A stretch of DNA of 64,000 nucleotides from Hermodice carunculata (Eukaryota > Annelida > Polychaeta > Eunicida > Amphinomidae). Positions within the stretch are counted from its first letter, which is position 1; every line of letters begins with the position of its first letter. The position numbers and the translations under genes were made by a program. The notes under the pieces are model-generated. The model searched no databases. It was given only the letters and a program-made list of their open reading frames with translations, and had not been told where the DNA came from. The stretch is from assembly GCA_964020975.1 (NCBI GenBank), contig OZ026615.1, positions 31,090,722-31,154,721 on the forward strand, written 5' to 3'. Shown piece by piece: positions 45,981-57,017 of this stretch.

Positions 45981-46010
45981 AAGGAGGCTACACGTTCGTG
46001 TAGCCTCCTT
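45981..46010. repeat. Perfect 14-bp palindromic stem with a TT loop
   Basis: AAGGAGGCTACACG pairs exactly with CGTGTAGCCTCCTT around TT. TCAAAC lies on each side (45974 and 46013), like a short target duplication. It looks like a bacterial terminator, but that reading makes no sense in this animal sequence. A tiny insertion or a folding RNA element are alternatives. Confidence 0.7.
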
Positions 46011-46019
46011 GTTCAAACA

Positions 46020-47088
46020 AAAACAGCTTTTTCGGAAAAGAATTTTGCAATTTATGACCGTCTTGGACAATGATTTAACAGTCCAATTTACATGGTTTTA
46101 ATCGAATGATCAGTCACTCCAGTCACAACAAAAGTATCCCTTGCTGTAAAACAACATTGACCTTCAGTTGACTTCACAATGTATACAATGTACAAATAGT
46201 CAGCACAATATTCCTTCCAATGTGTTCACTTTAATGCCGTTCTAGTCGACAATGATTCCTTAATAATTGACTGTTGTTTTGTAAGCTATGCCATTTAGGC
46301 ATATAAACTAACATTGAATGTAATTTCAGTAACTTATGATAACCACAAGAATTTATCAAGATTTTGCAAAGTGCAACTGTTCACGCGTAGCTGTGCAGCT
46401 GCGTTTGTCTGTAGAGTACATCCTTTGGACAACGTGAATGAAAATTGCCAATGAAGCGTATAACTGATGTGATTAATTTACAATATTCTGCACTTCGCAC
46501 AATAGAGTTAGTCATGTTACGGGACAAAGAGATAAATATTCCCATTCATCGTTAAAAAGTCAATGTACTTCTGATTTGTTCTTTTCTGCAGAGAAATGCA
46601 TTTAAGAAAGTACTTATTAGCCAGTAGGAAATGGCGGTGCTAATGAGGAATAAACACCTGGCAAAACAATCTTTCATAACGCGATTGATATGTTCACCTG
46701 CGGAATGAATGAGTTCAATACAGTATGCACGTACTTTGCGTATGTGCCAAAACACTGACAGCAGTGGGTTATTTAAATATACGTTTGACGCACAACGATA
46801 GATATGCAGCTGCTGATAGTCGTACTTATGATTCACCTGTCGTGACTCATAATATTTTTTGTTTCAAAATGCGATTATTCGTCATAGGTTTTCAGATATA
46901 TGAACATTTTCGAAGTGACAAGACTCAAGTATGATAATAACTATATCTTACAAGGAATTTGAACTTCAACTTACTTCTTTATTCTTGTTTTTGCGAAAAT
47001 AAGGGGTTTGAATGTACGGAGAATATAGAGGACTGCTTTCGGTCGCCGCAACCACCAGATGTGGCACCATGCCATGCAGCAATTTGAA
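46020..47088. other. Unassigned DNA
   Basis: No gene or repeat family recognised; opposite-strand short frames only. Confidence 0.5.
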
Positions 47089-47089
47089 A

Positions 47090-47340
47090 TATTTTGCAGC
47101 AAAATGCAATGTTGTTATATAACGCAAATGTTAATGTATGGCAGCAAAATGAAGTGAACAAGGTATAATCACATGTGGGACCGTGTTATGCGGCAATTTG
47201 TAACAAGGTATGATCACATGTGGCACCGTGTTATGTAATTTGTAACAAGTTGCGTCAAAAATGTAAAATTGTTACATAACGCAACTTTTAATGTCTTACA
47301 ACAAAATTTAATGAATCAGGTGTGTCCATTTTGTAGTAAA
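47090..47340 (+). repeat. Dispersed repeat R4, copy 1
   Basis: GCAGCAAAATGCAATGTTGT, TTACATAACGCAACTTTTAA and TGTCTTACAACAAAATTTAA blocks, ending AATCAGGTG, recur at 58265-58440. Inside lies a local 45-bp duplication around AAGGTATAATCACATGTGGG (47160 and 47205). Confidence 0.7.
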
Positions 47341-47734
47341 AGTGAGGTGAAATAATATAATAAACTAAAATAGACGAATGGAAGTAGAATATGTTTAAAA
47401 TTATCTCCAGAGTAGGACATGCATTCCTGTATATAATGTTGAAAGTTTTATATTCAGTTGCACTGTGAGAAACATGTCGTATAGATTGAAGGGTCCTAAA
47501 ATACAGCTTTAAAGGGGAAGAAATGAAATCTTATAGCTGCACGCGAGCTTTAATGTGCAGAACTGCAGTCTGGGGATGCTATAACATGGGTTCTTGGATA
47601 AATGTGTCTTTGCATGCCTTAAACTGGCTGTAAAAATAATGGTAAATAAATTAGTTATGTTCTGCAGTTGTAACTTTCAGATTCATTTCATGTATACCCA
47701 TACTGCCTGCAACAGATGATCTAATAATTTCAGA
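47341..47734. other. Unassigned DNA
   Basis: Nothing recognised between the R4 repeat and the LINE endonuclease fragment. Confidence 0.5.
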
Positions 47735-48300
47735 CAAAAACTGTCGGTATTCAAAATATTATTTTAACTGGAGACCTTAATGCCGACTTTTTTACAACAC
47801 CGGGCAAAAAGCTTGACCACCTCTGTCAAACTAACTTTCTCGTCCCTCACATTCACGAACCAACTCGTATTACTGACAACACTTCGCGCTGCATGGATCA
47901 AATAATCTCAAACTTTCCGAACCATACTGTTGAACCACGTGTTTTACCGCTGATCGCTAATTGTGATCAAAAGGTGGTCAGTGCCCATATTTTATTTCGG
48001 AGAAAAACTGAGCCTTCTTAAAAAGATTAATATGGGAGTACAGTAAGGCCAACTTTATTTCTTAAAATTATCTTTGTCAAATCTACTGCGACAACTCTTT
48101 CCCCTCAAACGATGTAAATGAGTGTTGTCTCTTATGGACTGAAGGCTTTCTACAAGCTGCTTAAGTCTGCAGACCTAATAAAGAAGTAGCTATTCCCCCA
48201 GACGACCTGCCATGGTACACCTTATAATAACCTTTATTTCAAGTCGAGTGCAAATAAAACAAAGAAGATTACCGCGGAAGCAGCTATTATTCGACAGTGA
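47735..48300 (+). pseudogene. LINE A, endonuclease C-terminal half and linker (before nested insertion)
   Basis: IILTGDLNADFFTTPGKKLD near 47758-47817 carries the G-D-x-N-A-D block of LINE endonucleases. It is followed by HEPTRITDNTSRCMDQIISN near 47852-47911, the E-P-T-R-x-T...D-x-I block, and a degraded S-D-H box near 47955-47975. The linker continues with PDDLPWYT-like text near 48197-48222. Around 48300 the plus-strand signal stops because a minus-strand LINE is inserted, and it resumes at about 50365. The frame is broken repeatedly. Confidence 0.82.
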
Positions 48301-48463
48301 TATAAATTCCATTTTCCAAGAAATTTTTTGCCCACATAGATGCCATGCTAGTGGACAATAATTAAGATTTGCCAGTATAAAGGTATTGAAGATTGAGAGC
48401 TTTTCTTTGATATTTAGAATATTCGAGAACCTTCTAAGAACAGAAATTTGCCTTGCAGCTTGC

Positions 48464-49018
48464 TTACAGATATGTGTAACATGAATCTGGAATTTCAGAT
48501 TTTCGTCTTTTAGACACCAAGTAGCTTGACATATCTTTCTGTATTTTTGGTAAAAATATCGCTTTGAAATTTGCAGTTATATTCATTAGAATAATTTTTG
48601 TGCCTAATAACATAGCTTGAAACTTATTTACATTTGCTTGCATACCATTTTGTCTGAACCATTCAGTGCCCATGTTGGCAGCACATTCAAGGGTTTCTTT
48701 CATAATATCTAAATTGTGAGCATGAAAAGACAGTGTATTGTCGTCAGCATAATTATGAATGTCGCATTGGTTTTTTATATAGTAAAAGAAATCGTTCATG
48801 AAAATATTGAACAGAAGTGGCCCTAGTACACTGCCTTGAGGGACCCCTCGTAGAATTTCTGTCCACTCACTAGTGGTGCCGCCATATTTTACTCTTTGTT
48901 TCCTTTTGTCTAGATAGCTAGAAAGTAATTTACATGCCGCTTCAGACATACCATATGCTTCAAACTTTTGAACAAGAAGCTTATGGGGGAGGCAATCAAA
49001 TGCCTTCGACAAGTCCAT
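48464..49018 (-). pseudogene. LINE B reverse transcriptase palm (184 codons open)
   Basis: The open frame starts in the first palm motif, MDLSKAFDCLPHKLLVQKFE, where the Asp of D-x-S-K-A-F-D is present. It continues with SYLDKRKQRVKYGG, then GVPQGSVLGPLLFNIFMNDF, and the catalytic YADDNTLSF box near 48735-48765. After that comes WFRQNGMQANVNKFQAMLLG. All three catalytic aspartates appear intact. The last ~40 codons diverge from the family, which indicates a frameshift near 48570. The enzyme copied element RNA at the nicked target; this copy cannot do so alone because neighbouring domains are in other frames. Confidence 0.92.
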
Positions 49019-49299
49019 AAAGATAACCCCTTTTTGGGATCAGTCTTCTTTATAGAAGCAAGAACCTTTTGTTCAGAAACTGTCTTAAAATCAAAATGGT
49101 TCATCTGCTCATCTTTCATTTTACTTATAATACGTTTGATGCTTAAGTGTTCATCGTGCTTTTGGTTACCTTTAGACGCAGAGGGTATATCACTACAAAT
49201 GTTCTTGAGATAGTCATTAAAGATTTCACAGACATCACTTGCATCGTGAAACAGTATTCCCTCAAGTAGGAGGAGGATGGAACCTTGGCTATTCCTTTT

Positions 49300-49704
49300 C
49301 TATTTATCTGTTGAAAAAGGACGTATAGTTTTCCAGAAGGAAGATTTGGAAATTGACAAGCCACATCGGTCTCTAAAGTACTTCTTTATCGATGATCTAC
49401 GTAGGGAAGTTACTTTGTTTCTTTGAACACGGTATGCTTCCCATGTTCCGTTATGCTTTTTAGCTTGTTTACGTAATGTTGTTTTAATATTGATAGGTTT
49501 ACGAAGTTCACCGTTCATAAATAGCGCTTTGTTGGAACGCTCTTTTCTCCTTTTGAGTGGAACGTGACGGTCAGTGATTTCATTCAGAAGCTTATCAAAG
49601 AACCACACAGCATCGTCAATATCATCAAAAATGCCGGCCACGTGGAAAGGGGCAGAGTTGATATCAAATAAGAATTTTTCCTTATAAAATATTTGTAACT
49701 GCAA
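49300..49704 (-). pseudogene. LINE B linker between endonuclease and reverse transcriptase
   Basis: A 134-codon open minus-strand frame. DDIDDAVWFFDKLLNEITDR and HVPLKRRKERSNKALFMNGE lie in the first half, and WEAYRVQRNKVTSLRRSSIK with KYFRDRCG in the second. These are standard linker blocks of jockey/CR1/L2-like ORF2 proteins. It ends with SFWKTIRPFSTDK, the block just before the palm entry. The palm-entry region between this frame and 49018 is only partly legible. Confidence 0.85.
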
Positions 49705-50864
49705 TACTTTATATCTGTTGTTATCGCCCCAAGAAGCTGAATTTTGGTTCTAGGGCAAGTCATTAAATGGAAATCACGAATACCTGTGTCTACACATAAT
49801 GTAGAAGCTACCCTATTTGAAGAGTTTGTTAGTATCACATCAAGAAGAGTGGGATTGGTAGCTTTTGAGCAGGTCGGGACCTTAATAATACATCAAGAAT
49901 ATCTTCAATCACGCAAGTATCATGTTTGTTACTTAAGAAGTGTACATTGAGGTCACCCAGAATAAAGTAAGTTTTGCTCTCCTTTTAACAAACATTAGGC
50001 ATATAGGATAGAGCATTTTTAAGATTTGTTAAAACAACAGATGGGGGTCCATAGACTAAGACATCCATTTTTCATTTTTAACAGGAAACTCAATGAACAT
50101 GGTCTCTATACCATTTACATCACATTCTAAGTCAGGTCTCCCCCGTGTAGTATGTCCGACCTAACGTAGGCTGGCAGCCCATCCCCATTTGCATTTCGGT
50201 CCTTGCGGTACAGGGAGAAATTTTCAACACCAAATTGTGTGTAAGTAAAGGTTTCGTCAAGTTTTGTTTTAGATATGCAACAAATATTTACAAAACCGTT
50301 TTTCCTCAGCCTTGCGCTGTGAAAAGCGCCATGTCATGCGCCTATTGAAAAGCTAAAATTGGTAATAGTGGATCGCGGAGCCATGAACTTTTGGCTAATT
50401 ATAAGCTCTGCAACCTGTATAAGGATCACCTCCGCCAAGCCGAAGAGTATCACAATAACAAATTAAGCAGTTATCTTAAAAATCCCAACAAGAAACATAA
50501 AGCGTGGTGGAGAACCATCAAATATTTTCTGAACAGGAACCATCACCAGTCTTTACATTCGATTCTATGTGATTGCAGGCACATCACTGACATTACATCA
50601 AAAGCAGAACTTTTTCACTGATTTTAAGTCAGAGTAATTTGGTCACATCCACAGTTCAAAATCCATTGCCGCCTGACCACCCAGTAAATACTCTCGACAA
50701 TCTAAATATTTCTGAAAATGAAGTGTTGAACATCATCAAAAGTCTTGACACTACCAAAGCCAATGGTCCTGTCGTCATAAGCACATTTCTCTTGACAGAA
50801 GCTGCACCCATTATTTGCAAACTACTTACAAAATTATTTTAAAAGAAAACAGCAGTCCCATTAT

Positions 50865-51377
50865 ATTATACATTATTTTGAAGCCTTTATTATAAGGAAT
50901 AAATATCTGAATTTATCTCCCTTCTATTTTAAAATTTCAAAAAGTTGTTTAATGAGGCAATGCATGCTGAAAATGTGTGGACGCCTCCATAGCCTGAAGC
51001 CATCCAATGAACTTCCCAATCAGAATGCTGCCTTCAGCCGACCAATCACCAATTGTATTATAAATTGATTCCAATGACTACATGACAACAAATTTAGGGG
51101 GGAGTCAGACAATCATACATGTAGCTATGATACTGATTGCAATGGTGCCTATTCCTCTTGACCAGGGTATGTGATTACAGAACTGTGGTAAATGTTTTTC
51201 ACACATTCCAAAAGAGGTCATGCTGACAATGGCCAGTCCATTGTTCTTGCTGATGACCAGTCAAGTGCACTGAAGCAGTAAGTTTGACCAGGGACCTGTT
51301 CTGAATAGCAAGTCCCAGGTGTGAGTCTGCAAATCACCCAAGCCAAGGACAAAAAAGTGCCCCTTTCAGAGGTTCCT

Positions 51378-51378
<1 letters not shown>
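50865..51378. other. Unassigned insert replacing the LINE A palm core
   Basis: The sequence between the palm entry and the thumb of LINE A does not read as reverse transcriptase. It may be another repeat inserted together with a deletion. I recognise no ends. Confidence 0.4.

Positions 51379-51451
<73 letters not shown>
51379..51451 (+). repeat. TA microsatellite inside LINE A
   Basis: A pure TA run of about 73 bp at the junction where LINE A coding sequence resumes. Confidence 0.97.
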
Positions 51452-51457
<6 letters not shown>

Positions 51458-52455
51458 GCTTGTTTCGTTCAATGCATTCAAAACCGATACCATGCTTATT
51501 TCTCTTAAAAAGAATCCTTCTGATAACCCTCCTCTATTTTTTTCAAATACATCAACTGGAGAATGTATCCCGTCATAAGCATCTAGGTCTAATTTTAAAA
51601 TCAGATTTAAAGTGGAACGAGCATATCAAAACGATTGCTACGAAAGCTGGCAAAGGACTAAACATCATGAAAGCCTTACAGTTCAGACTCGATCGAGATA
51701 CCTAACGATTTAAGCTTCTTTTATACAGCCTATTTTGGAATATGGTAACTACCTGGGATGGCTGTGCACAGGCAGATGAGATTGTACGAAGAAACTGGTT
51801 GGTATAAATTATCAAAACCAAGGGAGCGATCCAAAAGAATAATGATGTATAAAATAGTTCATAGATTAACTCCCAGTTATCTCCATGGGGCTCTTCCAAA
51901 TGTAGTAACACATAAGGGCGACCTTCGCCCTAACACCAGGACACCATTGGCCCAACATGGACGCTCCCATTTACCCTCCTTTAACTGCAGATAGATTTTA
52001 TTTCAGAAATCGTTCTTCACTTCTGCTGTTAATCTATAGAACCTTCTCCTTTCTGAAATTTGAAATCTCCCAACCATTTTGCAGTTCAAACAACAACTTT
52101 CTTATCCCAGACCATGTTCCGTCAAATTTCCAGAATTTCTTAATGTATGTAAGAGATACATATCAGTTTTACACTCTCGATTGCGTGTGGGCCGCAGCCA
52201 GCTAAATGAACATTTCTTTTAAAAGGATAGGCGTGACAAATTCTGCTGCCTGCTTATGTGGTGCCACCTCTGAAAGTGTTTGCCACTACTTTCTTACGTG
52301 TCCAAGATATACTGGTGCCTGAGATATATTGCATACTACTGTTACCGCTTTGGCTCTTTTTTCAGTTAACATGATCTCGTTTTGTAGTGATCCCTGTAGT
52401 CTCGAGGACAATGATTATATCTGGGTGCCAACCCAGACATATTGTTTTTCTTTGC

Positions 52456-52489
52456 ATTCTTTCTTTCTTTCTTTCTTTCTTTCTTTCCA
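52456..52489 (+). repeat. TTTC tetranucleotide microsatellite
   Basis: About eight TTTC units, followed by CCATGGCACCCA. An inverted match, TGGGTGCCA, lies before it near 52421, suggesting a small hairpin around the tract. Confidence 0.9.
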
Positions 52490-52619
52490 TGGCACCCAAA
52501 GTTTTTCTTAGACACAATTATTCCCGAAACTACCAAACTTGCAATGGTTGTCTGATTTACCAATGAAATTGTGTACCTGGTTTGGAATAGTCATGGTGCC
52601 TAAGATAATGCAAATGAGG

Positions 52620-53005
52620 GGCAATTACAAATTTAAAAGCTCCATATCTTCCAAACTATTGCAGATAGACACAAAATTTCAATTTTCATGTCTAGGTTTG
52701 TGACACCTGCCGATACAATATACCATAAATAAAAATTGTGGAATTTCAAATTATGCTAATTAGAGGCATTTTTCAGCTTGGCTCAGGAACAAGTTGTGTC
52801 ATTTTAAAGGACATATGGGGCCTTCTTAGACAGCACCTTCTGCTATTGCAGATAAACACAAAATTTCAGCATGCATGTATAGGTTTGTGACACCTGCCAA
52901 TATAATGGAAAGAAAATGAAAGTTGTAGAATTTCAAATTATGCTAATTAGGGGCATTTTTTTAGCTTGGCCAAGGAACAAGTGGTGTCATTTTTAAAGGA
53001 TATAC
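52620..53005 (+). repeat. Two-copy tandem repeat, period about 187 bp
   Basis: GCAGATAGACACAAAATTTC at 52661 recurs as GCAGATAAACACAAAATTTC at 52848. Each copy continues through GGTTTGTGACACCTGCC, GGAATTTCAAATTATGCTAA and TTAGCTTGG to GGGCCTTCTTRGACAGC. The copies are moderately diverged. A shorter, weaker match to the AATTATGCTAATTAG part occurs near 22357. Confidence 0.88.
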
Positions 53006-53617
53006 AGGGCCTTCTTGGACAGCTCCTTGAGCTTATATATCCCCAGCCTGCTTTGTGTACATTACTGGTGCCAGTTCTTGCAGGTGCTCAAACTTGTCTT
53101 TTGGTGGTTTAAATATTGTGTAAAAGGTGAGCCTTTGCTCAAAGATTTCTGCAACACTAGACAATAGCTACAGACAGTGCTCTACTAAAGCACCTATTTT
53201 GAAAGCCAGACCACTTATTGCACTTGGCTTGTGTTATACAACCAGCTTACAAGGGGTGATATGCAGCAGCCTTTTGAGAAAAATTCACGTAGAGCTTCAT
53301 TATGTAATGGCTGAGTGCTCTTTGATGGTTGGATACAAATCACCTCATTTATTTTTCATGAAGGTCACTTGATCCTAGAGGCTTGATCTGCTTCACTCAC
53401 TCTATGGCTGTGTGAGAAAACTGATAAAGGGAAACTGACTTTTCTGTTTCACACACTCCTTTGTTATAAAACTTTTGATACTTACAGAGCACAAAAGAGA
53501 TTTGTTGAGTACAATTGAGCACATTGGAAACCTGCTGAGGGCTATTAAGAACTTATGTACCGAGTTTTGTTGGGAACTGAGCACTATGGAGAGTTGTTGT
53601 GAAACACTAACCACCAT
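53006..53617. other. Unassigned DNA
   Basis: An 81-codon frame at 53127-53372 has no recognised motif. Short phrases based on TTGAGCAC and GAGCACATTGG recur near 53510-53590 and lead into the minisatellite. Confidence 0.45.
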
Positions 53618-53765
53618 TGTATCAGGCTATATATATTGAGCAATGCTGTATCAGGCTATATATATTGCGCAATGCTGTATCAGGCTATATATTCTATCAC
53701 CTCATACATTGAGCACTGTCGTTGCAGAATACTGAGAGGTGTTGTATCAGGCTATATATTTTCTA
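53618..53765 (+). repeat. Minisatellite, unit about 28 bp
   Basis: TGTATCAGGCTATATAT is repeated at about 53619, 53648, 53677 and 53739, with GAGCAATGC or ATACTGAG spacers. The first three units are nearly regular, the last is irregular. Confidence 0.85.
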
Positions 53766-54289
53766 GCATCAAAATGGCAAGATACTGACAATAATTGTAG
53801 CAGGCTAGATTGGAATATGTTGTACACTATGAGCCAGTGCAAATAGCTCAAAATACAGTGAAAAAATTCAATGTCTGTTTAGTCATAAACAAAATTGCTC
53901 TTCCACTTCCAAAGACATGTACCTGAAATACATACACATGTATATCACTGAACGCAGACAAATTTATCATTGATTTGTCTAGCCCATACCTAAAAGATCT
54001 CCTAATTTCTTTGGTAGCAAGACATTTGTTAGTTCATGCATGTGTCCAGCCCATTCTTTCTTCCTGTTGCAGGCGCAAATAATCAATATAGAAGCAGTTT
54101 TCCCAGTTCTTATTACACTAAAATTTTGACACTACAGTAGACTTTCCAATTGAGACCACCTTCCTAGAGACCATTTCTATATTATGCCCACCAATTTACA
54201 GTCCCATTTTTGTTTATCCTCAGGGGCCCTCAGTATATTTTGCTTGCCAGGAGCAGTAGCCCCCCTCATCACAGGCAGTCAACGATGTA

Positions 54290-54540
54290 TACAGGTCTGT
54301 GCAGGTCTATGTGCAGGTCTGTGCAGGTCTGTGCAGGTCTATGCAGGTCTGTGCAGGTCTATGTGCAGGACTGTGCAGGTCTGTGCAGGACTATACAGGT
54401 CTGTGTGCAGGTCTGTATAGGTTTATGTGCAGGTGTATGCAGGTCTATGTAGGTCTGTGCAGATCTGTGAAGGTCTGTGCAGGTCTATGTGCAGGTCTGT
54501 GCAGGTGTATGCAGGTCTGTGCATATCTGTGCAGGTCTAT
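54290..54540 (+). repeat. Minisatellite of CAGGTCTGTG units
   Basis: About 25 imperfect units of 10-12 bp (GCAGGTCTGT, GCAGGTCTAT, GTGCAGGACT) fill 250 bp. The regular spacing keeps several frames open with Cys/Gly/Leu-rich peptides, which are artefacts. Confidence 0.95.
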
Positions 54541-54544
54541 ATTG

Positions 54545-55848
54545 TGACATCTCCTTAAATTTTCGTCAACGCCCACTGATATGAAGATCACACAGTACAA
54601 ATTACCTGGGTTTGGTGCATTTAATCAACCCTGGTATTTGCATTCGCAAAGTGACGGACAAAAAATGAAGTGACAGAAGATGTTACCCATGATATCAGCC
54701 ATGATGGCTCATGACCTTCAGATGAAAGCAAGATTACAAAAGAAGAAAAAGAAGAGTGCTGCCAGAGGAGAGAAAAAAAACCAGAAGAACAATATTGAAT
54801 CCCACAATTGTTGTGGTTATGTTATGTAACATCATTACAAGTGTTGGCCACAAATAGTGTTTGTGGACAAAATGAAATAAATGATGCATTATATGATGTA
54901 TCAACCAAAAGTTTATATTTGTTGTCTGTAAGCACACACCTGCAACTGATATTTCTTTGAGGTTTAAGTGTTGCGTCAGGGTGAAATCAGTTTATATATC
55001 TTGGCATTCAAACTGGCGGAGGGAAATACCCCGGGGGGCACCGATGGTCACTCAGCATAGCTTGAATGGCCAATCCATCTTTTGTCCAGAGAAAGTGCAT
55101 GTCCTGACTTGTGTTACAGACGTTGAACTGGGTCTGATTTTAAACCCTACCTGCCCCAACACGTTTCAGTATTAATAGTTCTCCGAAACATGTCATGTTT
55201 TAATATCAAATATTTTTTTAGACACTCCTGTCCGTATACGTCGTTGCCTGCGTGTGACGAGGGAGGGGGGGAGGGGGAAGGGCGGTTACTAGTGCCAGGA
55301 GACCGAATGTTACTGTCTGCCATGGTACCCTGCGTGTACTAAAGGTCTGCAATATACTTCTTCGGCACGGTTACAGTAGGCTATCCAAGCCGTATGTTTT
55401 AACAAGATTACACTTAGTTTACACAAACCATCCTTTGCGTGGGTTTTCAGACCATGGACTGACGGGGCAATGCTCTACAGCCCACAATACATTTATTTAC
55501 ACTTCCGTATGCGACTAATAACATTAGAATTGCAGGTTATCACGGGCAAACATTGCACTAAGGATATCGATTTCTTCACACAAATATCAATAAATTCCTT
55601 AAGACTGTCACGGTGCTACTGAATAGCGTGACGTCAACTATAGAGGCCCTTATTTTAAAGGAGTCATTACCAAAACATATACCGTTATACGTCAGGTTTT
55701 ACTGTACTATTATCTGATTCCTCGATGTTATGTGTAACTTATGTTTTTTTGTTTATATGGCATGATTGCTAATATTCACACAGGAACATATATTTTAATA
55801 GCTGTTAACTTTAACGAAGCTACAATGTGCTATGTTTCGCTGACTACG
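54545..55848. other. Unassigned DNA with a G-quadruplex motif at 55261-55284
   Basis: Runs of G (GGGAGGGGGGGAGGGGGAAG) at 55261-55284 can form a quadruplex. A GCACCGATGGTC-containing GC-richer patch lies near 55030. No gene is supported. Confidence 0.5.
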
Positions 55849-55849
55849 C

Positions 55850-56045
55850 GCTCGTATCAAGTACCTCCGGCTGTGCCCATGGAGGTAATGTGTAAAAGGG
55901 GAAAGAACATCCTTTTCAAACATGTTTCAACAAATGTCCAAGTTACCCGAGGCCTAACAAAAACATATGTGTGGTTCCGGTAACCCGACCGCACCCTACT
56001 GAAAAGTCCCGATCCCAAATAAATTTTAAGAAACATCAAACAAAC
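55850..56045 (+). repeat. Dispersed repeat R2, copy 3
   Basis: CCTCCGGCTGTGCCCATGGA, GGTAATGTGTAAAAGGGGAA, CATGTTTCAACAAATGTCCA and GGTTCCGGTAACCCGACCGC match copies 1 and 2. The ~20-bp AAACTGATGTCA segment between the first two blocks is missing. An AAAC/CA simple tail follows immediately, in the position where copy 1 has poly-A. Confidence 0.85.
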
Positions 56046-56048
56046 AAA

Positions 56049-56115
<67 letters not shown>
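56038..56115 (+). repeat. AAAC then CA microsatellite at the R2 tail
   Basis: A short AAAC run passes into about 32 CA units, directly after the R2 3' end. It probably grew from the retroposon tail. A poly-A run follows at 56118-56130. Confidence 0.92.
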
Positions 56116-56128
<13 letters not shown>

Positions 56129-56274
56129 AAGGAAAAAGTTTCAAACCGCTTTTCCCAAATAAAAATTGATCAACCCTGGCGGAAAAATGTTATCGAGAAA
56201 GTGGCCGTCGTGTGCCGTTATGTTGCAGTAAAGTCAACTCAAACACAGCATTTTATATTTACTTGTCTGGAGGA

Positions 56275-56970
56275 TTAACTTTCGCCGGGGAAATTAAACC
56301 CTTTATCGGAATTGAATAAATCTAATGTGAGGAATGCGTCAAATAGGACAGGACATCTGCAATTTATCACCCCCCCCCCCCAAAAAAATGCCAATCGAAG
56401 AAGCAAAGAAGAAATCTTTGATAGGCTCGTTAAGTACAGAGAACGCACAAAAATAATTTGAGCAATAAGAACTTTCCCGTCGACCTCAGAGACAGAGCCA
56501 CATGTAAAAGGTAGAATGAGTGGCCCAGATATGTTCCTTGACAAAGAAAAAAAAATCCTAGACGCTAATGAGCGCAAAGAATGGGCGATGAGAAAACGAC
56601 TAGAAGCAAAAGATATTGAATGAATGACCTTATTTGACACCTGCAAAAAATCAACTATGTAATTTTAGGTCGATTTATAAAATCCAGCAGTCCAAACAAC
56701 TTACACAAAGACTGCCCACTTGCCCCCAAGAAGCATAAAAAGAGACTGATTTCCGATATTTACAAAAATTCAAAATACGTAGTTCACCATGTGAATTTTC
56801 AATTGAAGGCATACAGGACTTAGAGTAATAACGATCCATCGTGTTGTACAATTTAAAGAATGTTCCTACCCTCCAATACCACATCAACCTTAATACAAAA
56901 CTGAGAACTAAGGTAATCAGCGACTTTGAGAAGAGCTTCATCACGCTGAGTAACATTTCAATGTTTCGAA
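56275..56970 (-). other. Possible decayed coding region, weak SEFIR-like stretch
   Basis: On the minus strand near 56955-56865 the text QRDEALLKVADYLSSQF continues with a CIKVDVVLEGRN-type block. The spacing (acidic start, V-A-D-Y-L, Cys, V-x-V) recalls box 1 of the SEFIR domain in IL-17 receptors. The frame then breaks. A 123-codon frame follows at 56646-56275, preceded by a good 3' splice acceptor (TTGATTTTTTGCAG, ending about 56641). Nothing else in the domain is convincing, so this may be chance similarity; I give it little weight. Confidence 0.15.
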
Positions 56971-57017
56971 AAACAGTGTAAATATAAAAAGGGACTTAAC
57001 GGTGGGCGTATCAGGTC

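Larger units (their letters stand above)
48300..50345 (-). mobile_element. LINE B (jockey/CR1/L2-like), nearly complete ORF2 minus its C-terminus, nested in LINE A
   Basis: Read downward from about 50345. The order is endonuclease (TKLDETFTYTQFGVENFSLY, then YRKDRNANGDGLPAYVRSDI near 50130-50290), then GDLN-type residues near 49950. NPTLLDVILTNSSNRVAST follows near 49800-49860. A basic linker (RHVPLKRRKERSNKALFMNG) lies near 49510-49575, and the VTSLRRSSIKKYFRDRCG block near 49365-49420. The reverse transcriptase is at 48464-49018. A VTHICKQAARQISVLRRFSN block near 48420-48480 and ANLNYCPLAWHLCG near 48325-48370 close it. The C-terminal end is truncated at the junction near 48300. It is the best preserved jockey-type copy here, but still carries several frame breaks. 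Confidence 0.88.
50365..52340 (+). pseudogene. LINE A, linker, partial palm and C-terminus (after nested insertion)
   Basis: The linker resumes with ANYKLCNLYKDHLRQAEEYH near 50394-50450 and KAWWRTIKYFLNR near 50500-50537. The palm entry follows (NISENEVLNIIKSLDTTKAN near 50703-50762). The core palm (FEKAFD-type to YADD) is absent: 50865-51378 holds other, unassigned sequence. From 51460 the copy resumes with FNAFKTDTMLISLKKN, KHLGLILKSDLKWNEHIKTI (about 51580-51640), and YEETGWYKLSKPRERSKRIM near 51785-51845. A C-terminal CLCGATSESVCHYFLTC motif lies near 52255-52305. The family is close to that of the fragment at 38860-39558. Confidence 0.83.

Noticed and set aside
45981-46010. Rho-independent terminator
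   Set aside because: The stem fits the shape but the window is animal DNA without bacterial genes, and no U-tract function is expected.
54290-54540. CRISPR-like array
   Set aside because: The units are 10-12 bp, directly adjacent and degenerate, with no unique spacers; it is a minisatellite.
54184-54547. Cys/Gly-rich repeat protein
   Set aside because: Three overlapping frames are all open because the CAGGTCTGTG minisatellite lacks stops; there is no sign of coding.
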